DNA of 64,000 nucleotides from Stenomitos rutilans HA7619-LM2 (GTDB lineage Bacteria > Cyanobacteriota > Cyanobacteriia > Leptolyngbyales > Leptolyngbyaceae): assembly GCA_019358945.1 (NCBI GenBank), contig JAHHIE010000015.1:1-64000 (forward strand). The letters run 5' to 3'. Both the position numbers and the translations under genes were made by a program. Positions 1 to 7,871 of this stretch are shown in pieces. Below the pieces are notes generated by a model. The model was given only the letters and a program-made list of their open reading frames with translations. It searched no databases and was not told where the DNA came from. The first letter of the stretch is position 1. Each line of letters opens with the position of its first letter.

Positions 1-55
1 CGTCCAGTTCACAGAAGATTTGCGCGATGTCGAGGCGCGATACGATGGTGTCCAT
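1..55 (-). CDS. 5' end of an ORF cut by the window edge, possibly a transposase
   Basis: An ATG on the minus strand (complement of 53-55) opens a frame of 18 codons that runs off the left edge without a stop. The visible peptide includes LDIAQIFCELD, which resembles the first residues of IS982-family transposases as I recall them. An inverted repeat sits just upstream of the start. Too little is visible to be sure; it could be any protein start. Confidence 0.3.
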   Translation of the reverse strand, partial: MDTIVSRLDIAQIFCELD

Positions 56-56
56 A

Positions 57-90
57 GCTGAGACCGATACTTCAAAACCAGTCTCAGCTT
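57..90. repeat. 8-bp inverted repeat upstream of the edge ORF
   Basis: GCTGAGAC (57-64) and GTCTCAGC (83-90) form a perfect 8-bp stem around an 18-base loop, followed on the plus strand by TTTTCTTGT. It lies directly 5' of the minus-strand start codon at 53-55. It could be a plus-strand terminator or a hairpin shielding a mobile-element start from read-through; the sequence does not decide. Confidence 0.4.
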
Positions 91-183
91 TTCTTGTATC
101 AATTTCTGTTCGTCGAACTCACGTTAAAGTAGCAGCGATCGTGACCGACCGTCGTGGCGAGTTGGTAAGTAGCAATCCCTGCT

Positions 184-1371
184 CTAGGGCACGAACTCTG
201 TGACTACTCTTCCACCGCTCACAAGGATATTTTTTGTTTGATCGCCGAGGGTTCCCGTTGCTCTGGGCCCTGCCAGATTCATTGGTGGTTGCCCCTGTTG
301 ATATCTGACATTGCCATCTGCATCAAACTTTTGGGTGCCGATATTCCAGTTCAGGCGATCGGCATTGAGTTGAGCCTGGTTCTTTTCGCCAACGCCCCGC
401 ACGTCGCCCTCCAGGTAAAGCATTTTAGACTTAAGATCAACTCGCCCCTGGTTACCGCTAAGCGTCACTTGCTGCTGGCGGTTGCTGATCGTCAAAAGCT
501 GTTCAGAGCCAACCGTTTGCCCCTGCAGATCCCAAACCAGATCGTTGCTGGCAAGCTGAGCAGGTGGATTTGCCAGGGTGAGTTGTGCGTTTTGCTTCAG
601 CGTAATGGTTTTAGCTTTGAGGTTTGCAATGCCTTGATTAGCGGTAGCTCGATCGGTTAGGTCTGTTTTGTTAAAGCGATCGATCTGCAACGGGCGATCG
701 CTGGCTAACGTCTGTTGCTTAATCTGCCAAATCAACCGTTCAGACTGAAAGGCTAGAGTTGGGTTGGCGGCTTGTGCCCTCACCCCCCCCTGTAATTCCA
801 AGCGCTGGTTGCGGGTAAACAAACGGCCTTCTTTGGCAGCTACCTTTAACTGGCGATGAGTCCCAGTGAGATTGTTACGTACAATCACGAGATCGTTGCG
901 GGGCTGCCACTCCAACTCATCACCTTTCATCACCAGTCCATCGCGCGTATCGGTTGCCACAATTTTGCCACGCAAGAAAATTGTCTGACCATTTTGCTGG
1001 ACTTCGCCCTGTTGCCCTTTCACCTGCAACACCGACTGACCATCCTGAAAGAACTCTCCTGTTGGTTGTTGCAGGCGAGCAATCTTTTTATCTTTGCTAT
1101 AGCTAGCTTGCGCGGCTTTCACCTTCCACCACAGCCGCCCTTTGCTATCAAATTCCTCCAGAGTAACCGCATTAAAGGTCAGGCTATTATCAAAATCTTC
1201 AGCTTGCTTGCTATCTTGCGCGATTTTTTCGGCAGTAAGGTTGCGGTTGCCGCAAGCTGTGAGCGTACTGAGCAACCCAAAGACCACGATCGACAGCACT
1301 AAACCAGCTGTAGATAAGCTGCGACGCGTTTTCTGCAAGCGATTGCGCTGTGAGAGAAACAAAATGGACAT
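184..1371 (-). CDS. lptC: LPS export protein LptC, cyanobacterial long form
   Basis: LptC is the periplasmic-side component of the Lpt bridge that moves lipopolysaccharide from the inner-membrane LptBFG exporter toward the outer membrane. The 395-residue protein begins with a basic segment, a hydrophobic stretch (about 23-36) and a lipobox L37-T-A-C40, so it is probably a lipoprotein rather than single-span anchored as in E. coli. The LptC beta-sheet domain follows (about 55-200), then repeated OstA/LptA-like beta strands to the C-terminus, making it about twice the length of the E. coli protein, as is usual in cyanobacteria. It stands alone on the minus strand; no lptA or lptB is adjacent. 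Confidence 0.85.
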   Translation of the reverse strand: MSILFLSQRNRLQKTRRSLSTAGLVLSIVVFGLLSTLTACGNRNLTAEKIAQDSKQAEDFDNSLTFNAVTLEEFDSKGRLWWKVKAAQASYSKDKKIARLQQPTGEFFQDGQSVLQVKGQQGEVQQNGQTIFLRGKIVATDTRDGLVMKGDELEWQPRNDLVIVRNNLTGTHRQLKVAAKEGRLFTRNQRLELQGGVRAQAANPTLAFQSERLIWQIKQQTLASDRPLQIDRFNKTDLTDRATANQGIANLKAKTITLKQNAQLTLANPPAQLASNDLVWDLQGQTVGSEQLLTISNRQQQVTLSGNQGRVDLKSKMLYLEGDVRGVGEKNQAQLNADRLNWNIGTQKFDADGNVRYQQGQPPMNLAGPRATGTLGDQTKNILVSGGRVVTEFVP

Positions 1372-1566
1372 GATGACAGTTACTGACCGCGTAAGGAACA
1401 GAGCAGAAGACTGTCCTTTAGTCTACAGCCCAATGCTTAACGTCTGAAGGTGAAGACGCTAGTCCCACCCGTTGCGTTCCAGGATTGCCACGTTACACCG
1501 AGACCATCTGACGCTTGCAAAGTGCTCTTGCGAACCAAGCATCTGCTCTAGAAGACGTTTGTTCGC

Positions 1567-2172
1567 TTAATCGTCTTCCGGATCGTCCATTAGTCCTACA
1601 GTAGATAAAGGGCGGTAGGTGTAACTACGTGGTGTTTTTTGGATATCTTCTTTAATGTTATCCAGGTCAATGTAGCGATCGGCCACGTTGATCAGACTGT
1701 CGCTAGTCATCGATCGCAGGCTTACCACCTCAACGCGGACGCCGCGATAGCTTACTGCATTGACCGCGTAAGCAAGATCGCCGTCGCCACTGACTAAAAC
1801 AGCCGTATCGTAAGAGCCAACCAGCGACATCATGTCAACGGCGATTTCTACATCTAGATTGGCTTTTTTAGACCCATCAGGAAGCTGCACCAGATCTTTG
1901 GAGATCACCCGATAACCGTTCCGTCGCATCCAGAGCAAAAATCCCTGTTGCTTCTCATTTGTGCGATCAACTCCTGTGTAGAAAAAGGATCGCAGTAGCC
2001 GCGACCCCGCTGTGAGACGACAGAGAAGTTTGGTGTAGTCGATTTCAATGCCTAACTGAAGCGCCGCATAAAACAAATTGGACCCATCAATAAAAATGGC
2101 AACGCGGCCCCGATTTTCAAGAACTTGCTCCTGTGTAAAAACAGATTCATTATCGAAGTTATTACTTAGCAT
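1567..2172 (-). CDS. LabA-like NYN domain protein
   Basis: The 201-residue protein is a single NYN (PIN-like nuclease fold) domain. The N-terminal strand FIDGSNL contains D29 and N32, followed by D107 and D113 (LDVEIAVDMM) and D130/D132 (SGDGD), the acidic cluster that binds metal in this family. LabA of Synechococcus elongatus belongs to this family and acts in negative feedback of the KaiC-based clock. Several LabA/LALA paralogues usually occur per genome, so the clock role is only a possibility. Start is the ATG at 2172. The gene lies between lptC and metG, all on the minus strand and separated by non-coding gaps, so co-transcription is not evident. Confidence 0.85.
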   Translation of the reverse strand: MLSNNFDNESVFTQEQVLENRGRVAIFIDGSNLFYAALQLGIEIDYTKLLCRLTAGSRLLRSFFYTGVDRTNEKQQGFLLWMRRNGYRVISKDLVQLPDGSKKANLDVEIAVDMMSLVGSYDTAVLVSGDGDLAYAVNAVSYRGVRVEVVSLRSMTSDSLINVADRYIDLDNIKEDIQKTPRSYTYRPLSTVGLMDDPEDD

Positions 2173-2246
2173 GAGTGTGTTAAGCCTCGGTTTTAAGAGT
2201 AGGACAGTTTAATTTAACGATCACAGGCTGAACGCCCAAGGTTCGT

Positions 2247-3854
2247 TCAGGATGAAACAGCTTCTAAAAGTTCTAAACGTTGAAAAACAGGTTGAGGATT
2301 CCCCAACGGCTGCATGGGAGGCAGTGTTCCCCAGGCCGCATGGGATGTAAACGGGGCTGTAATATTAATTAAAGCATGTTCATTAAAATCAACGGAGAAG
2401 CCTAACTGCTGATAGACAGTGGTACTGAGCTGGGGGGTGATCGGCGCTAAGAGATAGGCCGCAAGTCTGACAGATTCCAATACAGTGTACAAAATTTGTT
2501 CAACTGCCTGCTCGTGTCCTTGCTTATACAATGACCAAGGGGTTTGGTCATCGATATACTTATTGCCTGCTTTCACAAGGCTCAAAATCTCCTCACAAGC
2601 TTGGTTGAAAGCAAGTGAATTGTAGGCTTGAGCGACTCGATCGCCCAAATCATGCCCGATTATTGACAGCGTACTCTCTGCCTGCATGATATCCCTCAAA
2701 ATGTTAGGGACAGAAGCACCACAGTATTTGTGCGCCATCTTCAGCGTCCGGTTGAGTAAATTCCCTAAGTCGTTTGCCAGATCTGCGTTCAATATGTTGA
2801 CAAATCGCGTTTCGTTAAAATCGCCGTCACGCCCAAACTCAATTTCTTTAAGAAAATAATAGCGAACAGCATCAGAACCGTACCGCTCAACCAACGCAAC
2901 GGGGTCGAGCACATTCCCCAGCGTTTTGCCCATTTTCTGGCCGTCTTTAGTTAAATGCCCATGACCAAAGACCTTTACAGGAAGGGGCAAGCCAGCAGAC
3001 CACAACATTGCAGGCCAATAAACGGCGTGAAAGCGCAAAATGTCTTTGCCAATCAGATGTGTATTGATCGGCCACCAGCGGCTCAACGCGTTTTCTAATG
3101 TTGGCTCACTTTCAGGATCGAGAAGGGCTGTCACGTACCCCAGGAGCGCATCAAACCAAACGTAAATTGTATGCTTGGTGTCAAAAGGAACACGGATGCC
3201 CCAGTCCAGATTAACGCGGGAAATAGAAAAGTCTTGCAACCCCTGAGTCACAAAGCTCAGGACTTCATTGCGACGGGCTTCGGGCTGAATAAAGTTCGGT
3301 TGCTCAGCGTAAAGTGCTTCTAGCTTGCTTTGGTACTTAGACAATCGAAAAAAGTAATTCTCTTCGTTACGCCACTCGGCTTCACGGTTGGTGTGAATCG
3401 AACAGCGGTGATTATCCAGCAAATCACGTTCTTCCTTAAACTCTTCACAGGAGAGGCAATACCATCCTTGCTGTTGTCCAAGATAGATGTCGCCTTGATC
3501 CCAGACGCGCTGAAAAAACTCGTTGACAATCGCTTCGTGGCGAGGATCTGTTGTGCGAATAAAGCGATCGTAGTGAATGTCATACTGATCCCAAAGGGCT
3601 TTGAACTTCGCCGCAATTTGATCACAATGCTCTTGAGGCTTCAGCCCGCGACTCTCAGCCGTGCGCTGAATGTTTTGACCATGCTCATCAGTGCCGGTAA
3701 TCATCAGCACTGCTTTGCCAGCCATCCGCTGAAAACGCGCAATTGCATCTGCTGCGATCGTGGGATACGCGCTACCTACATGGGGTAAACCATTCACATA
3801 GTAAAGCGGTGTGGTGATGGCAAATATATTGCTATTTACAGAGCTAGAATTCAT
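2247..3854 (-). CDS. metG: Methionyl-tRNA synthetase
   Basis: Class I aminoacyl-tRNA synthetase that charges tRNA-Met. The HIGH-box variant H25-V-G-S28 and the KMSKS-box variant KMGKT are present. The connective insertion carries one C-x2-C / C-x2-H zinc knuckle (YCLSC, CSIH). At 535 residues it has the catalytic Rossmann domain and anticodon-binding helical domain but no C-terminal tRNA-binding (EMAP-like) extension, the usual bacterial short form. The start is the ATG at 3854 (MNSSS); an upstream A/T-rich stretch may hold the promoter. The long non-coding region upstream makes it a likely monocistron. Confidence 0.95.
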   Translation of the reverse strand: MNSSSVNSNIFAITTPLYYVNGLPHVGSAYPTIAADAIARFQRMAGKAVLMITGTDEHGQNIQRTAESRGLKPQEHCDQIAAKFKALWDQYDIHYDRFIRTTDPRHEAIVNEFFQRVWDQGDIYLGQQQGWYCLSCEEFKEERDLLDNHRCSIHTNREAEWRNEENYFFRLSKYQSKLEALYAEQPNFIQPEARRNEVLSFVTQGLQDFSISRVNLDWGIRVPFDTKHTIYVWFDALLGYVTALLDPESEPTLENALSRWWPINTHLIGKDILRFHAVYWPAMLWSAGLPLPVKVFGHGHLTKDGQKMGKTLGNVLDPVALVERYGSDAVRYYFLKEIEFGRDGDFNETRFVNILNADLANDLGNLLNRTLKMAHKYCGASVPNILRDIMQAESTLSIIGHDLGDRVAQAYNSLAFNQACEEILSLVKAGNKYIDDQTPWSLYKQGHEQAVEQILYTVLESVRLAAYLLAPITPQLSTTVYQQLGFSVDFNEHALINITAPFTSHAAWGTLPPMQPLGNPQPVFQRLELLEAVSS

Positions 3855-4548
3855 GTATTTTGAACGAAAATGCTATCACAGGGAATAGCGTGGTCTTGCT
3901 ATGGTCTTGACGATGTAAACATTGAATATGAGCGGTAAAGGGCTTCTAGAAAACAATGGCTTTACCAATTAAGAAAAAGATACGGAGGTGAAGAATACTG
4001 AAGTAATTGCCTTTCAACCGCTCTAAAAAAATACACCTTTTGACAATTCTAGCTACAAACGGTCTTTCAACCGCTAAGAAAAGCTTAAGTTAATCATCAG
4101 ATTTACTGACCCTTTTTCTTTACGACACTTTTCTATGAATTCGTCCTTGCTATCACCAATCGTTAATAACAATATCGTTCAAGCGATCGTAGTGACTGTC
4201 TTGGCTGTAGCAACCATCGCTTTTCTAAACAGGTGTGGTATACGACGCGTAAACGCTGAACTAGGGACGCAGAGGGGCATTTCTTCTTGGCGACATCGTT
4301 GGTACATCAGCATGGGTTCACTTTTTGGCAAATCAGCTTCTCAGTGTCAGCTTCAATCTATAAACCTTCAAGCATTCATTGCAAAGCACTCACACTCATG
4401 AAGCAACTACCAACCGCAGTTACAGACAGCGTTTTGCAACTAACAGCAGTTCTTTTAGCTAGGGAGAGTCCCCAGACCCTCGATCAAACCATGTAAAGTA
4501 ATATTAACACTCTGCTCTCAAGATTGCTCTTTGACATTGCCTTGCCTC
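3855..4548. other. Intergenic region between metG and acyltransferase
   Basis: About 690 bases between divergent genes. A 12-bp direct repeat CTTTCAACCGCT occurs at 4011-4022 and 4064-4075 (53 bp apart). An 88-codon frame at 4135-4401 with a hydrophobic N-terminus has no recognisable family and a non-coding-looking second half; I do not call it a gene. The rest is A/T-rich and probably carries both promoters. Confidence 0.5.
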
Positions 4549-5271
4549 ATGCCTTCAGACCAACCACTCCAGCTCTCACGCCTTCTACTAACCGTTTTAG
4601 GGACTCGTCTTTATACCCACTATCAGGACCGCATCCCCCAAACTGGCCCAGTGCTGATCGTTAGCAACCACCGTAGCTTTTTAGATGCACCGCTATTGAT
4701 GACTGCGCTCGATCGCTCGATCCGTTTTGCCTGTCACCACTACATGGGACAAGTGCCCCTCATGCGCGACATCGTAGAGAAAATGGGATGCTTTCCCCTC
4801 TCGTTGCCAGAACAGCGGCAGCAAACCTTTTTTGACCAGGCTGCTCAGCTTTTGCAGGCCCAGCAAGTGGTGGGGCTGTTTCCCGAAGGGGCTGAGCCGA
4901 TGGTTAAGCACACGCTGCCAGCACAGGTTGGAGCGTTTCAACGGGGATTTGCCCATTTGGCGTTGCGTGCGCCAGTCCCAGATTTGGTGGTGCTTCCGGT
5001 GGCGATCGCCTCTCATACAGAGGCTGTAAATGCTGCGTTTCCATTGCGCTTGTTGAGTCTGTTTGACCCTTCAGAGCCGCTGTTCTTACAAGACGGCTGG
5101 CATCCGATGGTGATCTATCAGCGGGTCAATGTCCTAATTGGTCGCCCCTACTGGATTCGTCCGATGCATCGTGAGCACTATCAGGGTAAGCAGGCTAAAG
5201 CTCTGGTGACTGAGCTAACCCAACAATGCCATACCGAAATTTGCACGTTACTAAAGCAGGGAAGCTATTAG
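4549..5271 (+). CDS. Lysophospholipid acyltransferase (PlsC-like)
   Basis: A glycerophospholipid-type acyltransferase that would move an acyl group to a lyso-acceptor at the membrane. The HX4D catalytic motif (NHRSFLD) and the acceptor-binding FPEG motif (LFPEGAE) are both intact about 65 residues apart. An in-frame TTG at 4531 would add six residues; the ATG at 4549 (MPSDQ) is preferred. The stop codon (5269-5271) abuts the next gene, an alpha/beta hydrolase, with no gap, so the two are translationally coupled. In plant phytyl ester synthases these two folds are fused in one chain, which suggests a joint role in phytyl-ester or acyl-plastoquinol type lipid synthesis. That function is inference. 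Confidence 0.8.
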   Translation: MPSDQPLQLSRLLLTVLGTRLYTHYQDRIPQTGPVLIVSNHRSFLDAPLLMTALDRSIRFACHHYMGQVPLMRDIVEKMGCFPLSLPEQRQQTFFDQAAQLLQAQQVVGLFPEGAEPMVKHTLPAQVGAFQRGFAHLALRAPVPDLVVLPVAIASHTEAVNAAFPLRLLSLFDPSEPLFLQDGWHPMVIYQRVNVLIGRPYWIRPMHREHYQGKQAKALVTELTQQCHTEICTLLKQGSY

Positions 5272-6126
5272 GTGCGCTCTATTTCGATGTCCTATCCTTC
5301 ACGCCGTTCTGCCATGACTAACGTTCAAAGCCACCCCTGTTTCCTCACGCCGGAGCGGTTGCAACCAGAATTACCGTTATTTGTGTTTTTGCCAGGAATG
5401 GATGGCACGGGTCGCTTACTCAAAACTCAAACTGTAGGGCTAGAGCCAGCGTTTGATGTGCGCTGTCTGGCAATTCCGCCCGATGATTTGACTAACTGGC
5501 AGATTTTGACTGAAACGGTTTTGTCGTTGATTAATGCAGAGTTGCAGCAAGCGCCCGATCGCCCCGTGTATCTCTGTGGCGAATCGTTTGGAGGCTGTCT
5601 GGCGATGAAGATCGCCCTCGCTGCACCGCAGTTGTTCGATCGCCTGATTCTGGTCAATCCAGCTTCTTCGTTTCGTCGTAAACCGCTAATCGCGTGGGGA
5701 TCACAAACGACGCGCTGGTTGCCAGAAGCTTTATATCGGCTATCGTCGATCGGCCTCATGCCGTTTCTGGCACATCTGGGACGTATGACCGACCACGATC
5801 GACAGGAATTCTATGAGGCTGTTTTGTCAGTGCCGCAAAAAACATCAATCTGGCGGCTGTCCCTGCTTAACGACTTTGATGTGACAGATGAACAACTGGT
5901 GCAACTGCGGCAGCCTGTTTTGTTGCTAGCAAGTGCGGCTGATCGCCTACTGCCTTCGCTAGCAGAAGTACACCATTTAGCGCAGTTCTTTCCTCACGCG
6001 CAAACGGTTGTGCTGCCATCAAGCGGCCATGCATGCCTATTGGAAGCAGACGTAAACCTGTACAAAATTATGCAAGCCCAGAGATTTCTGATGCAACAAA
6101 GCCAGCCCTTATTGCGATCGCGCTGA
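5272..6126 (+). CDS. Alpha/beta hydrolase like the N-terminal half of phytyl ester synthases
   Basis: The fold is clear: oxyanion-loop motif FLPGMDGTG near residue 38, nucleophile elbow G-E-S105-F-G, acid D224 (SAADR) and H253 (SSGHACLLE), numbering from the first codon. FLPGxDGTG and GESFGG are typical of the esterase/lipase domain of plant phytyl ester synthases (PES1/2), which transfer or cleave acyl groups on phytol and glycerolipids. The open frame begins with a GTG at 5272 immediately after the acyltransferase stop; ATG codons at 5287 and 5314 are alternative starts and 5314 is nearest to the conserved core. Together with the upstream LPLAT gene it forms a split version of the PES architecture in reversed order. 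Confidence 0.75.
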   Translation: MRSISMSYPSRRSAMTNVQSHPCFLTPERLQPELPLFVFLPGMDGTGRLLKTQTVGLEPAFDVRCLAIPPDDLTNWQILTETVLSLINAELQQAPDRPVYLCGESFGGCLAMKIALAAPQLFDRLILVNPASSFRRKPLIAWGSQTTRWLPEALYRLSSIGLMPFLAHLGRMTDHDRQEFYEAVLSVPQKTSIWRLSLLNDFDVTDEQLVQLRQPVLLLASAADRLLPSLAEVHHLAQFFPHAQTVVLPSSGHACLLEADVNLYKIMQAQRFLMQQSQPLLRSR

Positions 6127-6195
6127 GGTGAAAGCTATAGGTATGAAAACTCCATCCCCTGGGATTAGCATTCCCCCTTAAGAAACAAGACACAG

Positions 6196-6669
6196 TCATG
6201 CATGAGACTGTAGCGACTGGGTCACAATTTCAAAATAAGGGCGAGTGAGGATTACCTCTTCAGCAGGTAGAGCGACTGCGATCGCGTCTTGTAAGAACCG
6301 ATAAGCGGTCATGCAGTGCGCAGTCTTTTTATGTGCGAGCAAAATCGTGTCTAGCCAGGACATCATTTGTTCTTTAAAGAAGATTTCGTCATCCCGCAAA
6401 ATCGACAAGGCAATATACCGCAGCACCTCAGTCATGTCATACTTGCACCGCTGACCATGTTGTTGAATTAACTCTGGATAGGTTTGTGCTAGCTTGCGAA
6501 GTGCTTGAATGACGAGCGCGTCGCCACCGTCGCGTAATTTCTGATAAGCCTGTAGTCGCACGGCATAGCTGTGTGCGTACTGTTCTAGAGGAGAAAGCTC
6601 CTGAGCGTTGAGGTAGCGTCCATCAGCCTCTAGAAAGCTTTTTTCTAGGGTGTGATTAAGAGTATGCAT
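6196..6669 (-). CDS. Phycobilisome/phycobiliprotein-fold protein
   Basis: The 157-residue sequence aligns by eye with allophycocyanin subunits along its length: ADGRYLNAQEL matches the ADARYLSPGEL helix, and RCKYDMTEVLRY matches the bilin-site helix, with C75 at the position of the chromophore cysteine (Cys-84 of phycobiliproteins) and D78 and R84 conserved; the end YFEIVTQSL matches the last helix. It is not a canonical apc or cpc subunit. It may be a minor core component, a bilin-binding accessory protein or a phycobilisome-fold regulator. The gene is single and divergent from the next gene; no other phycobilisome gene is in the window. Confidence 0.75.
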   Translation of the reverse strand: MHTLNHTLEKSFLEADGRYLNAQELSPLEQYAHSYAVRLQAYQKLRDGGDALVIQALRKLAQTYPELIQQHGQRCKYDMTEVLRYIALSILRDDEIFFKEQMMSWLDTILLAHKKTAHCMTAYRFLQDAIAVALPAEEVILTRPYFEIVTQSLQSHA

Positions 6670-7076
6670 AGTGAGACGTGTTTGGGTATATACCGACGAG
6701 TAGGACGGTCTGGACTGGCTCTAGCAGTGCGATCGTCAGAGTAAGCGCTCCGTCAGTTGGGCAACTCTGATGGAAGCGATCGTCCTTTGGATCATTGCTT
6801 TGCTAACGTGCCCATTGCCAAAGCCAGTCGAGACAGGTCGCAGGGATTTGCAATATACCGAATTATTTCTTTACAAAAGCGCGCTAATTTACCGCAACAG
6901 ACGTGTTAATGCCTGCTGTATACCTCTAGGGAAGCTTACCTGCTTCCTGTGTCAGCTTGAATGTTTCCCTAAGCACGCTCTAGAGCTGAGTGGGGATACC
7001 CACACCTACCACGTTCTGGTATCAGCGCGATAGCTTAGTAAAGAGAGAACGTAGAGTACTATCGCGGGCTAGTGCC
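6670..7076. other. Divergent intergenic region
   Basis: About 400 bases between the phycobiliprotein-like gene and the membrane protein gene, which are transcribed away from each other. An apparent 87-codon frame here shows no protein-like composition. Nothing else recognised. Confidence 0.4.
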
Positions 7077-7559
7077 ATGAGTCAAGTTTGGAGCAAGATT
7101 GGAAAAGTGGTGGGTGCGCTGTTCTTGTACGGGGGCGGTACGGTTTCACTAGCGATCGTGACAGCGATCCTGACTAGCCATGCGACTGGCGTTGCTTTCA
7201 CGTTGTTGGCGACCGCGCTGATTTTGTTTGGCTTAGCGCCTGCGTCTTTAGGTGGCTGGTTTCTGCATGCCAGTGCAAAACTTCACAGGCAGGCTATGAG
7301 AGAACGCTTTTTTCAAGTGCTTCAAGCAAATCAGGGGAGGGTGTCTGTGTTGAATTTTGCTGCGGCTGCCCGCCTGGAACCCGCGATCGCTCGTCAGCAC
7401 TTAGATGCTTGGGCCAAAGAATTTTCTGCCACCTTTGACGTCAGTGAAGAAGGCAACATTTACTACATCTTCACAAAAGAACCATTTGCACTGCCTGATA
7501 CTGGCAACCTGAGTACGTGGAGCCAAATACTCCGCCAATGGCTACAGTCCGCTGTTTGA
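7077..7559 (+). CDS. Small membrane protein with cytoplasmic winged-helix-like tail, unknown function
   Basis: From the ATG at 7077 the protein has 160 residues: two hydrophobic segments (about 8-35 and 38-60) and a soluble C-terminal half with the pattern of a small helix-turn-helix domain (about 75-125). I recognise the general layout from uncharacterised cyanobacterial proteins but cannot assign a function. The open frame extends 29 codons upstream to 6990; that part looks non-coding. No operon partner. Confidence 0.6.
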   Translation: MSQVWSKIGKVVGALFLYGGGTVSLAIVTAILTSHATGVAFTLLATALILFGLAPASLGGWFLHASAKLHRQAMRERFFQVLQANQGRVSVLNFAAAARLEPAIARQHLDAWAKEFSATFDVSEEGNIYYIFTKEPFALPDTGNLSTWSQILRQWLQSAV

Positions 7560-7871
7560 AGCTTCATGGTTGATCGTGGGTGGATTATGACGTATCCCGT
7601 AGTTTTACAGTAGTAACTGGACAACACTCCGAGTAGATTCAAAAGTAATTCGTGTTAGTACTGAGATTGGCTTGGGCATACTTTCATTACTGAAATCGTC
7701 AGGGACTAGACAACTGAGTTATGCCCAACCCCTTAAATGTGGTTAGAGGACTTTAATCGGGTATGTAAGCGGTTACTAGCTCGGTTGAATTAGCACGACT
7801 GAGCCGTTTGGCTACATAAGCCTGAGCATCGCTGGTGTAATACTTTTTACTTAAACTTTTTTGAAATTCCA
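7560..7871. other. Intergenic region upstream of the sensor kinase
   Basis: About 310 bases with no open frame or strong hairpin that I can see. It must contain the promoter of the kinase gene. Confidence 0.4.

Noticed and set aside
4135-4401. 88-codon frame between metG and the acyltransferase
   Set aside because: Only the first 30 residues look like a membrane segment; the remainder has no protein-like pattern, no ribosome site is seen and I recognise no family.
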